Source of the DNA: Pseudomonadota bacterium
GTDB taxonomy: Bacteria; Myxococcota_A; UBA9042
DNA length: 47,342 nucleotides
Assembly (NCBI GenBank): GCA_005792545.1
Contig: SXRM01000317.1
Coordinates: 1 to 47,342, forward strand
Reading direction: 5' to 3'
Under the pieces are notes generated by a model. That model searched no databases and was not told where the DNA came from. It was given only the letters and a program-made list of their open reading frames with translations. A program made the translations under genes and the position numbers. This document shows positions 8,457 to 16,971 of this stretch, piece by piece; position 1 is the stretch's first letter, and every line of letters starts with the position of its first letter.

Positions 8457-9275
8457 ATGTTCACCAACCGCACCTACACGCGCCACCCGGTTTCGCTGCG
8501 CGTCTGGGTCAACCACAACAGCAAGTGGAACGAGCACCTCAGCGTCGACGTGTCGCGGCGTGGCGTGTTCATCCGCATGGTCGACCCGCCGTTCAAGGCC
8601 TATCAGGCGGTGCCGATTCGCGTCGAGTTGCCCAGCAAACGTGTGCTCGACGTATTCGCCCAGGTCAAGCGTGTAGTGGCGAGCCAGGGCGACGCACCCA
8701 CAGGCGCCGGCATTGGCGTCGAGTTCTTTGCCATCGGTGCCGAAGTCAAGAACGCCTGGGACGACTTCATCACCAGTATGCGCGCCAAGAAGTCAGGCGA
8801 CCAGTTCAGCGAAGACAGCCAGAATCTGCGCGACCTGCTGCCGCCGCCGCACGTGCGCGACATGCTCAAGAAGATGCGCGATGCCGGCGAGATCGTCGAA
8901 CCGCCCGCACTGCAGCGCCCGGTCAGCACAATGCAGCCGGTGATGGTTGAGGTGGCACCGGCGTCCGTCGACCGGTTGCGGCTGTTTGCAGAGCGCGTTG
9001 CGCGGGCGCAGGCGGTGTTCCTCAAGCCTAAGCACGCGGCGCACCTCAGCCAGAAGGTCCACGTCATCCTGACCCACCCCGACACTGACGAAGAGCACAT
9101 CGTGTACGCCAACGTCGAGCCGGTGGTGCACGACGCCGACGGGACCTACGCGGGTGTGCAGGTGCGCTTCCACGCGTTGAGCGAGCGCGAACAGCGGTCG
9201 CTGGCCGAGTTCGTGGCGCGCACGCTACCGGAACTGGGTGAGCTGCCCGCTATGGCCATGTTTGGCGCGGCGTAA
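8457..9275 (+). CDS. PilZ-domain protein
   Basis: A 272-residue protein starting at the ATG at 8457; the frame opens 9 nt earlier at a TTG, which is less likely. The N-terminal domain has the c-di-GMP-binding pattern RTYTR (RxxxR, near residues 5-9) followed about 25 residues later by DVSRRG (DxSxxG), so it should bind c-di-GMP. A middle linker (about 115-165) holds charged helices. The C-terminal region (about 185-265) has a second, divergent PilZ-like beta-barrel pattern without the RxxxR motif. Tandem PilZ proteins of this sort are abundant in myxobacteria. The target is unknown. It has its own promoter upstream and ends 9 nt before a convergent gene. Confidence 0.82.
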   Translation: MFTNRTYTRHPVSLRVWVNHNSKWNEHLSVDVSRRGVFIRMVDPPFKAYQAVPIRVELPSKRVLDVFAQVKRVVASQGDAPTGAGIGVEFFAIGAEVKNAWDDFITSMRAKKSGDQFSEDSQNLRDLLPPPHVRDMLKKMRDAGEIVEPPALQRPVSTMQPVMVEVAPASVDRLRLFAERVARAQAVFLKPKHAAHLSQKVHVILTHPDTDEEHIVYANVEPVVHDADGTYAGVQVRFHALSEREQRSLAEFVARTLPELGELPAMAMFGAA

Positions 9276-9284
9276 CGCGTCTCA

Positions 9285-10337
9285 CTACTGACAGTTCGAC
9301 AGACCGCAGCTCGCCAGCGCTAGCGCTGCAGAGTTGCCGAGCACCGGGCCGGCGCACTGCTGCGCACACTTGTCGCCGCCTCCACACTTCTCGATGCACT
9401 CGCCCGCGGCCAACAGCGCCGGGATGCAGGCGGGGTCGTTCTTGCAGTCCTCGGTCTCTTTGGGGCACTTCTGCTCGCTGCACTGCCACGCTGCCTTGCC
9501 TTTGGCGTCGCAGTCCATCGGGCAGGTCTTGGCGGACTCATTGGCGTCGCAGGTGCCATCCGCGCACATCGAGCCCGATGGCCCGCTTGCGCAATCGACC
9601 TTGCACGCCTGCGGCGACTCAGTCGCGTCGCACTTGCCGTCGCCGCAGATGGCGCCCGGCGCGGCTTTGGCGCAGGCCTTGAAGCCACAAGCCGCCAGGG
9701 CCTTCGCTGAACTGTTGAAGTTCTGGCTATCGATGCAGGTCTGAAGGCACGGATCATCCATGCAATTGGCCAGGCACGGAATGCCGTTGCCGAGCGTGGT
9801 TACGCAACCCGTTGCGCCTAGGCAGGTCTTGAGCAGCGCCTTGCACTTGTTGCCGAGGCACGCGACGACGCCAGCAAAATCCGCATCGCAGTCTACTGGA
9901 CAGGCCACCTGGTTTTCGCCCGGTGTGCACAGGCCATCGCCACAGATGTCTGCCGGCGCTTCGCAGTCTTGCGAGCAAGTCGCCCAGGTCTCCCCTGCCT
10001 CGCATACCGCGTTGCCGCACTCGGCCGGCGGGCCTGCGAGATCGGGTGCTGGCCCGGCGTCGGGCTTGGTGTCGGCCGGCTTGCTGGCATCGACAGTGGC
10101 ACTGTCGAAAGGCCCGACCGTTTCGGGCGGGGAGCCAGCGTCGGCAACCGCATCTTTGAAAGCGGTGTCGACGTTGGCGTCGGCGGCGCTGTCTTTCACG
10201 CCGCCGCCGATGCTACTGTCCAGTTCGGCAAACGAGATGCTGCCCGCTGCGTCGGAGCCTTTGGACTCCATCGCAGCCTCGCCGCACCCGCCCAGGCACG
10301 TGGCGCACAGCGCTACCATGATCGCCGCACGCCCCAT
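9285..10337 (-). CDS. Cys-rich lipoprotein with CGDGxC repeats
   Basis: A 350-residue predicted lipoprotein; the frame is open further upstream into the preceding gene, but the ATG at 10337 starts a short signal peptide with lipobox LGGC (lipidated Cys18). After an Asp/Ala/Pro linker come four copies of a CGDGxCxxxE...CxxDC repeat. They are interleaved with two longer helical segments in which Cys pairs end in AxxACGxxxC (for example KALAACGFKACAKA and ALALASCGLSNC). The protein should sit on the periplasmic or outer face of the outer membrane, stabilised by many disulfides. It begins 22 nt after the stop of the larger lipoprotein gene at 10360, so the two probably form one operon. Binding partner unknown. 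Confidence 0.72.
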   Translation of the reverse strand: MGRAAIMVALCATCLGGCGEAAMESKGSDAAGSISFAELDSSIGGGVKDSAADANVDTAFKDAVADAGSPPETVGPFDSATVDASKPADTKPDAGPAPDLAGPPAECGNAVCEAGETWATCSQDCEAPADICGDGLCTPGENQVACPVDCDADFAGVVACLGNKCKALLKTCLGATGCVTTLGNGIPCLANCMDDPCLQTCIDSQNFNSSAKALAACGFKACAKAAPGAICGDGKCDATESPQACKVDCASGPSGSMCADGTCDANESAKTCPMDCDAKGKAAWQCSEQKCPKETEDCKNDPACIPALLAAGECIEKCGGGDKCAQQCAGPVLGNSAALALASCGLSNCQ

Positions 10338-10359
10338 GCGTCCTCCGACCGGCAATCGC

Positions 10360-12489
10360 CTACATCTTCTCAAACTTGACGTCGTCCACAAACCAGCCGA
10401 CGCCGTCGTTGTTGATGCTGTCCTTGCTGTCGAACGCGAACCGCACCTTGACTGACTTTCCGCCGACGCCGTCGACGACCAGCAGCAGTTGGTCCCAGGC
10501 CTTGGCCTTCTTGCCGTTGTCGAGTTGGAACGAGTACAGCGGCTTGGTCGCGAACTCATCGGCCGACACCTCGACGGTGCGCTGGTCAAACGAGTTGGCA
10601 CCTTCGACGCCGTGGTACGACCAGAACTTGATGACCAGTTTGGCGCCGGCCGGCACGGCGATGGCTGCTGAGGTCGCGGTGCCCTTGGTGGGATCCGAGC
10701 CCGACGCCGACTTGAAGTCTTTGCCGTTGTTGAAGTTCAAGGAGCACGCTGGCGAAATCGGCGTCGGTGGGTTCGGCGTGCCGTCGATGGCCCAGCCGGT
10801 CACGCCGGTGGCGCCGGCCGGCAACATCACCCAGCCGCCCGCCTTGCCGCAGTCGAACTTGTCTTCAGAAATCAACGTGCACTTGTTGGTCGTCGCGGTG
10901 CACGCGCCCGTCTTGCAGGCGTCGCCACTGCTGCAGAGGTTGCCGTCGTCGCACGCAGAGCCGTCGGCGACATTGGTGTGCTTGCAGTCCGCGCCCTTTG
11001 CCCCTGGCGAGCACGAATCGGCGGTGCAGGGGTTGCCGTCGTCACAAATCAGCGATGGCACGGTCTTGCACCCCGCGGCGCTGTCGCATTTGTCTTGAGT
11101 GCAGGGGTTCTTGTCGTCGCAGACTTTGTCGGTGCCTTCGCAGGTGCCAAAGGTCAAGCACGCATCGTTCTCGGTGCACTGGTCCTTGTCGTCACAAGGG
11201 GTACCCTTGGCGGCGGCCTTGCCGTCACAGAAGCCAAAGTCGCACTCATCGCCGGTCGTGCACAGCTCGCCGTCGTCGCACTTGGTGCCGTCGGGCAAGT
11301 CAGTGCCCGAGCAGCTGCCGCCGTCGCACTCATCGTTGATGGTGCATGACTCGCCGTCGTCGCACGGCGTGCCCTTTGGCGCGTCCTTGCCGACGCAACC
11401 ACCGCCGCTGCAAGTGTCTGGCGTGGTGCAGACGTCGTTGTCGTCGCAGGCGGTGCCGTCGGCCAGGTCCGTGCCCGAGCAGGTGCCGCTGTCGCACTTG
11501 TCGTCCTTGGTGCAGAACTCGCCGTCGTCGCAAGGCGGCGTGCCGGCGACCGGGTTGTTGTCGCAGCCGCCGTTGGGATCGCAGCTGTCGGCGGTGCAAA
11601 TGTCGTCGTCGTCGCAGTCCTTGGTTGAGCCAGGCTTGCAAGCCCCGGCGGCGCAGCTGTCCTGCGACGTGCAGGCGTCGCCGTCGTCGCAGCTGGTGCC
11701 GTCCTTGTCGTTGCCCGCCTCCTTGCACGCGCCCTTGGTGCAGGCGCCAATCTTGCACTCGGCCTCGACGGCGCAAGTCTTGCCATCGGTGACGTTGAGG
11801 AAGTCACAGTTGCCGGTCGAAGGGTTGCACTTGTCGTCGGTGCAGTCGTTGTCGTCGCTGCACGACTTGGTGCTGGTTTGGCACATGCCGCCTGAGCACT
11901 TGGCGGTTGTGCACTTGTCCGAGCCCGCCGAGGCCGCGCAATCTGCGTCGGTCTTGCAGCCGCACAGTTGGTCGAAATCGGCACAGCAATCCTTGGCCGA
12001 CTTGCAGACGTTGTCGCAGTAGCACGAGCCGGTCTTGGACTTGCCGCCACAGGCGCCCTGGCAGCTGCCGGGAGGGGCCGGGCCGGTGTCGCTGCCGCTG
12101 CTATCAGTGGTGCCACCGCTGTCGGTCTTGCCGCCGTCGCCGACCGAAGTCTCGCCGTCCTTGACTCCGCCGTCGCCCGTCGAAGTCTCGCCGTCTTTGG
12201 CGGCGTCGGTCGGCAGCTCGCCCGTCGCCGTGTCAGCAGCCGCATCCGCTGCGGTATCACCGCCCGTCTGTGCCGTATCCGCTGCTGTTTCGCCCGTAGT
12301 CGCGGTATCAGTTGCGGTTTGGGTATCCGCGGTCTGCGTGTCTGCCGCCGTCTGGGTATCCGCAGTCGCGGTATCGGTCACATTGCCGCCAGCGCCGCCG
12401 CCCGAAGGTGTGCTGGGCGCGGCCGTACAGGCGGCAAGCAGGCCAAGGCCAGCGGCCACAATCAACTGCTTGAACATCAACTGGTTCAC
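10360..12489 (-). CDS. Large Cys-rich lipoprotein with somatomedin-B-like module
   Basis: A 709-residue protein from a GTG at 12489 chosen because GGAGGA sits 3-4 nt before it; the ATG 12 nt inside lacks such spacing. The signal peptide has lipobox LAAC (Cys20). Residues about 30-140 are a Thr/Asp/Ala/Gly linker rich in DTQTA-type repeats. Residues 142-176 have cysteine spacing C-x3-C-x8-C-x-C-x3-C-x5-CC-x6-C, which fits the somatomedin-B fold. A long array of CDDGDxCTxxDxC repeats follows to about residue 535. The C-terminal 150 residues form a beta-rich domain (FWSYHGVEG, GWFVDDVKFE) like a jelly-roll or lectin-type module. Predicted surface exposed; role unknown. The downstream lipoprotein is probably co-transcribed. 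Confidence 0.82.
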   Translation of the reverse strand: MNQLMFKQLIVAAGLGLLAACTAAPSTPSGGGAGGNVTDTATADTQTAADTQTADTQTATDTATTGETAADTAQTGGDTAADAAADTATGELPTDAAKDGETSTGDGGVKDGETSVGDGGKTDSGGTTDSSGSDTGPAPPGSCQGACGGKSKTGSCYCDNVCKSAKDCCADFDQLCGCKTDADCAASAGSDKCTTAKCSGGMCQTSTKSCSDDNDCTDDKCNPSTGNCDFLNVTDGKTCAVEAECKIGACTKGACKEAGNDKDGTSCDDGDACTSQDSCAAGACKPGSTKDCDDDDICTADSCDPNGGCDNNPVAGTPPCDDGEFCTKDDKCDSGTCSGTDLADGTACDDNDVCTTPDTCSGGGCVGKDAPKGTPCDDGESCTINDECDGGSCSGTDLPDGTKCDDGELCTTGDECDFGFCDGKAAAKGTPCDDKDQCTENDACLTFGTCEGTDKVCDDKNPCTQDKCDSAAGCKTVPSLICDDGNPCTADSCSPGAKGADCKHTNVADGSACDDGNLCSSGDACKTGACTATTNKCTLISEDKFDCGKAGGWVMLPAGATGVTGWAIDGTPNPPTPISPACSLNFNNGKDFKSASGSDPTKGTATSAAIAVPAGAKLVIKFWSYHGVEGANSFDQRTVEVSADEFATKPLYSFQLDNGKKAKAWDQLLLVVDGVGGKSVKVRFAFDSKDSINNDGVGWFVDDVKFEKM

Positions 12490-12595
12490 ATTTCCTCCGA
12501 GATCGGTGCTGCCGAAAACTGCGCGCTGCCGTGGGCCTGCCCTGGGTCCTTTGCCGGGCCGCCGTGCGTGGTCGTCGACGGTTGCGGCCGGGCGC

Positions 12596-12624
12596 ACTGT
12601 ACCGCGCCAGCGACGGCCCGGCAA
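12596..12624 (-). promoter_or_regulatory. Sigma70-like promoter for the Cys-rich lipoprotein operon
   Basis: On the minus strand TTGCCG (12624-12619) and TACAGT (12601-12596) are separated by exactly 17 nt. The untranslated leader to the GTG at 12489 would be about 100 nt and ends in the strong GGAGGA ribosome-binding site. Confidence 0.55.
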
Positions 12625-12651
12625 GGGCGAAAACGGGCCAACAACCCGTGA

Positions 12652-14118
12652 TTACTGCGCGGCAAGACGGTAAAGGCCCAGCCGAAAATCAGCGCGGTTG
12701 CCGTAGTAGCCATACTCGTTGTCGCCGCGATGGGGCGTCGTCCGTTGCAACACCGGCAGCCAGCTGTGAGCGCTCAGGATTTGGCTGCAGCTGGCCAGCA
12801 TCGGCGAGGACGAAATGCCCGCCGCGCGGCCGGCGGCGTGCATGGCGAAACACCGGTGGTCCACGACAAGGTACGTGCCGGTCGCGCAATTCGGATAACC
12901 AACGTGGCTCCAGCCTTCAAAACCGTAGAAAGTGCCGTCGCGGTGCGGCGGCCGCAGCAAATAGGCGGGAAAGGCCCGCTGGGTGCGGTGGGCCGGCGGC
13001 GCGTCACCCATGTCGATGGCGACGACACACGACCCGGCCGCAGGCAGCTGCGCAATCGCGTCGCCCAAGAACTGCTCGGTATCGTCTTCGTTGCTGCGCG
13101 CTAGCAGCTTGCCTGCACCTGGCGCTGCACTTGCCAGCCACAACAGCGCGCCCATGACTAGCCACGCGCGCGCCCGCAGCCACGGCAGGCGCGCCGCCGC
13201 CGCGCAAGCCGACCAGGCGGCCACCACCGTGAGCAGTTCCGCCGCGCCCGCGTGCAAGCGTGGCACCGACGTGCGCGGCAAGTCGACCACCGTCAGCAGC
13301 ATCCAGCCTGTCGTCACGGCCAGCAGCGCAAGGCGCAACCGCCGGCCCTCGCTGAGCGCAAGCCCCGCCAAAGCCAGCGCAGTCGTCACCACGGGAAAGA
13401 GGTCGGGCTGCAACGGCAGCGCCAGGTCGACTAGGCGCATCGGCGCGGCGAGCCAGAAGTCCTTGCCAAGGTCGGGCACCGAGCCGGCGCTTTGCTCCAG
13501 CGCGATCGATCGCCGCAGGTGCAGCAGGTGCGGACCCACCAGCAGCAGCCAACCCAAAGCCAGCGTGGCCAGGGTTGCCCGCCAGCCCGTTGTCGTCCGG
13601 TGCCGCCACGCCACCACCAGACCAAGCACAGGCACCACCGCAACCAGCTCAGGCCGGCTCTGCGCCGCCAGCGCGAAAAAGACCAGCGCACCGACCGCCC
13701 AGCGGCGGCGGCCTGAGGCCAGCGTTTCATCGAGCAACAGCGCCCCGGTCAGCAGCCACAGCACCGCGGGGACAAGCGGGCTCTCCGTGCGACCGTCGAG
13801 GACAAGCGCCGGCGTCAGCGCCACCAGCCATGCGGTCGTCGCCACGGTCCCTGCGGGCGGGCGCCATCGCGCGACCAGCGCCGGCAACGCGACCAGAATC
13901 ATCAACGCACACACGGTGTTGACCATCACCATGGTCTGGTGGTCTGGCGCGGTCGCTGCGAAAGCCATGCGGTACAGCACCATCGGCGCTGCTCCTGCGC
14001 GCGGCACGTGCACGAAGGCCGCCACATCTTCCGCGAGGCGGTAGGCGCTGAACACCATGACGAGTTTGTAGGGCAAGGCCAGCCGAACGACGGCGCCCAC
14101 GGCGACGGCCGACCACAC
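12652..14118 (-). CDS. Polytopic membrane protein, possible GT-C glycosyltransferase
   Basis: About 488 residues, with roughly ten hydrophobic segments over the first 350 residues and a soluble C-terminal domain of about 120 residues. The overall layout (loop with charged residues after the first helix, many helices, C-terminal periplasmic part) fits integral-membrane GT-C or ArnT-like sugar transferases, but I see no diagnostic motif, so function is tentative. The start is uncertain: no ATG is placed well, and the frame stays open into the upstream TPR gene. GTG at 14118 is the first start after that gene's stop and lies just before the first helix. It follows the TPR gene directly, so the two may be coupled. 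Confidence 0.55.
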   Translation of the reverse strand: MWSAVAVGAVVRLALPYKLVMVFSAYRLAEDVAAFVHVPRAGAAPMVLYRMAFAATAPDHQTMVMVNTVCALMILVALPALVARWRPPAGTVATTAWLVALTPALVLDGRTESPLVPAVLWLLTGALLLDETLASGRRRWAVGALVFFALAAQSRPELVAVVPVLGLVVAWRHRTTTGWRATLATLALGWLLLVGPHLLHLRRSIALEQSAGSVPDLGKDFWLAAPMRLVDLALPLQPDLFPVVTTALALAGLALSEGRRLRLALLAVTTGWMLLTVVDLPRTSVPRLHAGAAELLTVVAAWSACAAAARLPWLRARAWLVMGALLWLASAAPGAGKLLARSNEDDTEQFLGDAIAQLPAAGSCVVAIDMGDAPPAHRTQRAFPAYLLRPPHRDGTFYGFEGWSHVGYPNCATGTYLVVDHRCFAMHAAGRAAGISSSPMLASCSQILSAHSWLPVLQRTTPHRGDNEYGYYGNRADFRLGLYRLAAQ

Positions 14119-14162
14119 CCACCAGGCTTCATCCGGCGGCAGGCTCCGAATCGAGCGGACGG

Positions 14163-16145
14163 CTAGCGGCGCGGCGGCAAAAAAAAACCGGCGCTGGCCA
14201 GCAGAAGCACCGCGCAGACGCCGACCTGCACGCGATCCAGGCCTGACAGCCAGGTCCACTGCGCCGCAAACGTCGTCGGCGCCCGCAAAGTAGGCCGCAG
14301 GTCGCCTGGATCGGCGGTGGTGCGGGCTACCACGGGTGTCACGGCCAGCGTCACGACCGGCGCCAACATCGCGGTAGACAGGACCAGCATGGCGATAGCG
14401 GCCAGCGCGCGGCGCCGCTTGCGCCAGACCAGCCACCCAAGACTGAGCAGGGCAAGAACGGCCAGCACGCGCGGCACCCAGTAGCCCGCGAGCCGCAGAT
14501 TGCCGTGCAAATCAAGGCACTCTTGGATGTCGCGCGCATCGCGGCAGGCCTGCAGGTCGTCGATCATCCGGGCGACCTTAGCTTCTTTGGGCGCGTAGGT
14601 TTCTCGCGACCCGGCGGTCATTTTGAGGTAGGTCTGCAGGTCGGCGAGCGCGGCGTCGGGTGTTTTTCGGGTGCGAATCACGGCCCGGCAGTAGTAGATG
14701 TCGGGGTCGGTCTTGCCCAGGTGCAGCGCCCGCTCGATGCGCGTCTCGGCCTCGGCCTGGTTGCCGAGACGGTAGTGGTTCATGCCGGTGTAGATGAACT
14801 GGCGCGGCTCTTGGGCAAACGCGGTCTCGGAGCGCGCAAGGTAGCGATTCGACTCGGCCCAGTGGTCGGTGTGGTGCAAGATGGTGCCGACGATGAAGGC
14901 CGACACGGGCTCACTCGGATCAGCGTCGGAACGCTTGCGCTGCAACGCCAGCGACGGTCCGTTGTCGGCAACATCGAGGTAAACGCGGGTGATATCGAGT
15001 ACCAGCGCCTTGTCGAGCCGCGCGCCGCGGTAGTCCAAGGCATCGATGATGCGCAGTGCCTCGTCAAACCGCTGAAGTTCCTTGTACAAGTGTGCCAGGT
15101 GGATGGCGACCGCGACGTCCTTGGGATGGTCTATAGCGGCGCGTTCAAGAAAGGGCAGCGCCTGCGCGCCAACGCCAGCCCAGCGAGCCACCCGTGAGGC
15201 GGCGAGCGCGATGCCTACGCATTCGGGCTCTGGGCCTTGAAAGCCGCGCAGCACCCTCAGGGCAGGCGTTGGCTGGTTGCGCAAGGCCAGGTCCTCGGCA
15301 ACCCCCTCGACCAGCGGGCACGCCGCTTTGCGCAGTGACGGTTGCTTTGCCAGTTCAGCAAGGCCGGCTTGCGCATTGGCTTCTTGACCCAGCGCAAACT
15401 GGGCGCGCGCCAGAGCAACTTGCCCCTCGACGGCAGTCACGGTGGCTGCGAGGTCGACGGCAGCCTGTGCGCGAGCTGGCGTTTCCGCATGGTCGACTGT
15501 CTTCAACACGGCTGCCACGCCTGCGTACACCCAGGCCTTCTCGACAGCACCGAGGCGTTCTGCCGCTTTCCATGCGTCGAGCGCCAACTGGGCAGCTTTG
15601 TTGGGGTCGCGACTGCGCGCGGCGTCCGCTGCGGTGCCGAGCAAGTGTTGGGCCTGCTGCGGCGGCTCAGCCCCACGGACGGGAGGCGGAGGCTCACCCT
15701 TGGCTGGCGCCGACCACTTGAACTGGCTCTCCAGCGCACCGACTTGCTTGGCCAGCGCGGCGACCACCGCGGAAACGGCCTCGTCGGTAGGGCCGCCGTC
15801 CGACAGCACCTGCAAGGCAAACCTGTCGGTGACGGCAACAGGGGTGGCCCGGGCGCTGTCCTTGTGGACAAGCTGCACCCGCAGTTGCTTCGCCGCCGCG
15901 GGTGTGTAGCGCGCGACGACGGCATTGCCGCTGATCTCCGCGCCGAGCAGCGCGACGCCAGCCGGCCAGGTCGCATCGGGCGTCAGCATCCGCGTGACCA
16001 GGTCTTCCTGGCCCGGCGGGATGACATGCGCCAGAACGGCCGAGGCGTCTGTCGGCAGATCGACCGCCCGAACCGGCGTTGCCAGCGCGCTGACGGCCAG
16101 CAGCACAGCGAGGCGGGGCAGGGCGATAGTGGCGCGCAGCGTCAT
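14163..16145 (-). CDS. Exported TPR-repeat protein with C-terminal membrane helices
   Basis: A 660-residue protein with a signal peptide (residues 1-27, cleavage near VRAVD). Residues about 165-580 are helical and consistent with tetratricopeptide repeats, for example YLARSETAFAQEPRQFIYTG and HYRLGNQAEAETRIERALHL, the latter a canonical TPR. Two hydrophobic helices close the protein (about 583-625 and 640-655), ending FFLPPRR. It is probably a membrane-anchored periplasmic scaffold. A strong promoter lies 36 nt upstream. The neighbouring membrane protein starts within about 45 nt of its stop, so both may serve one envelope process, which I cannot name. Confidence 0.7.
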   Translation of the reverse strand: MTLRATIALPRLAVLLAVSALATPVRAVDLPTDASAVLAHVIPPGQEDLVTRMLTPDATWPAGVALLGAEISGNAVVARYTPAAAKQLRVQLVHKDSARATPVAVTDRFALQVLSDGGPTDEAVSAVVAALAKQVGALESQFKWSAPAKGEPPPPVRGAEPPQQAQHLLGTAADAARSRDPNKAAQLALDAWKAAERLGAVEKAWVYAGVAAVLKTVDHAETPARAQAAVDLAATVTAVEGQVALARAQFALGQEANAQAGLAELAKQPSLRKAACPLVEGVAEDLALRNQPTPALRVLRGFQGPEPECVGIALAASRVARWAGVGAQALPFLERAAIDHPKDVAVAIHLAHLYKELQRFDEALRIIDALDYRGARLDKALVLDITRVYLDVADNGPSLALQRKRSDADPSEPVSAFIVGTILHHTDHWAESNRYLARSETAFAQEPRQFIYTGMNHYRLGNQAEAETRIERALHLGKTDPDIYYCRAVIRTRKTPDAALADLQTYLKMTAGSRETYAPKEAKVARMIDDLQACRDARDIQECLDLHGNLRLAGYWVPRVLAVLALLSLGWLVWRKRRRALAAIAMLVLSTAMLAPVVTLAVTPVVARTTADPGDLRPTLRAPTTFAAQWTWLSGLDRVQVGVCAVLLLASAGFFLPPRR

Positions 16146-16180
16146 GGGAGTCCGCGCCGCAAGTAATGGCGCTCTGCGGG

Positions 16181-16209
16181 CTTATAGCCACAGGCACCGC
16201 AAGCGGCAA
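16181..16209 (-). promoter_or_regulatory. Sigma70-like promoter for the TPR gene
   Basis: TTGCCG (16209-16204) and TATAAG (16186-16181) on the minus strand are 17 nt apart. The -10 box is the most canonical in the window. The predicted start of transcription is about 30 nt before the ATG at 16145. Confidence 0.6.
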
Positions 16210-16225
16210 GGGCAGTGCGCGACAG

Positions 16226-16816
16226 CTAGACGACCTGGCAGGCCTGGCCGAAAGCGAACCGTGGCCCGCGCGGATAGAGCTTGGCCGGATCGCCGTAGCC
16301 CAGGTTGCACAGGAAGTTGGTCTTGCACGAGCCGTCGGCAAAGAAGGCCGCGTCGACCTTGGCGCCGTCAAAGCCGTTCATCGGCCCGACGTCCAGACCC
16401 AACGCGCGCGCGGCCAGCATCAGGTACGCGCCCTGCAGGCTGCAGCCCTGGTGGCCCAGGCGATCACGCCCTTCTGGCGGCATGCCGGCGACGATGGTGT
16501 GCATCTGCGGCACGGCCGGAAACAAGAACGGCAGCTGGTCGTGAAAGTCGACGGCCTGCGCCACGATCGCGGTCACCGGCGCCGCCATCGTTTGGGGCAC
16601 GTTGCCGGGCGCCAGGCACGGCCGCAGCCGCTCTTTGGCGTCTGGCGACACCACAAACACTACCCGCATGGGCTGCGTGTTGGCCGAAGTTGGCGCCATC
16701 TTGGCGAGATCGTACACCTGCTCCAGCAGGTCAGCGGCAACGGGCCGATCGGTCCAGGCATGGTGGGTACGGGCGGCACGGAACAGCAGGTCGAGTCCAT
16801 TGGCGTCCAGGGTCAT
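16226..16816 (-). CDS. rutE: Nitroreductase-family protein, RutE/malonic semialdehyde reductase type
   Basis: A 196-residue flavin-dependent protein, the same length as E. coli RutE. It carries the family landmarks: RTHHAWTDRPV near the start (FMN phosphate site), APTSANTQPMRVVFV, LGLDVGPMNGFD and FLCNLGYGDPAKLYPRGPR. RutE-type enzymes reduce malonic semialdehyde to 3-hydroxypropionate in pyrimidine degradation, but many homologues occur outside rut operons and act as general NAD(P)H-dependent reductases. No other rut gene is seen nearby, so the specific pathway is inference. The ATG at 16816 has GAGGA about 3 nt upstream. It is divergent from the amidase gene. Confidence 0.85.
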   Translation of the reverse strand: MTLDANGLDLLFRAARTHHAWTDRPVAADLLEQVYDLAKMAPTSANTQPMRVVFVVSPDAKERLRPCLAPGNVPQTMAAPVTAIVAQAVDFHDQLPFLFPAVPQMHTIVAGMPPEGRDRLGHQGCSLQGAYLMLAARALGLDVGPMNGFDGAKVDAAFFADGSCKTNFLCNLGYGDPAKLYPRGPRFAFGQACQVV

Positions 16817-16971
16817 ACTTCCTCTTTTGGCAGGCGTTGATGGGAATGCCGCGCGACCGTGGCGCCGCGCAGCGGTCCGAGCATGCCACGAATTGGCCGC
16901 GACTGGTCCGAACGGGCGCCAAAAGGTGCGCAGCCATCGACAATTGGCGGTCAGCGATCCACCATTGCGGT

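Noticed and set aside
10900..11760. CRISPR-like periodicity in the Cys-rich repeats
   Set aside because: The period follows protein repeats of variable length, there is no constant direct repeat with unique spacers and no cas gene.
11099..12260. Long frames on both strands across the Cys-rich repeats of the 10360 gene
   Set aside because: They are shadows caused by the repeated GAC/TGC codons; translations are Ser/Pro/Gln or Arg/Ala/Thr-rich without motifs.
16817..16971. Upstream extension of the amidase to the long open frame starting at 15925
   Set aside because: The extension is antisense to the nitroreductase and TPR genes and lacks any amidase homology; the family starts at the 16972 ATG.
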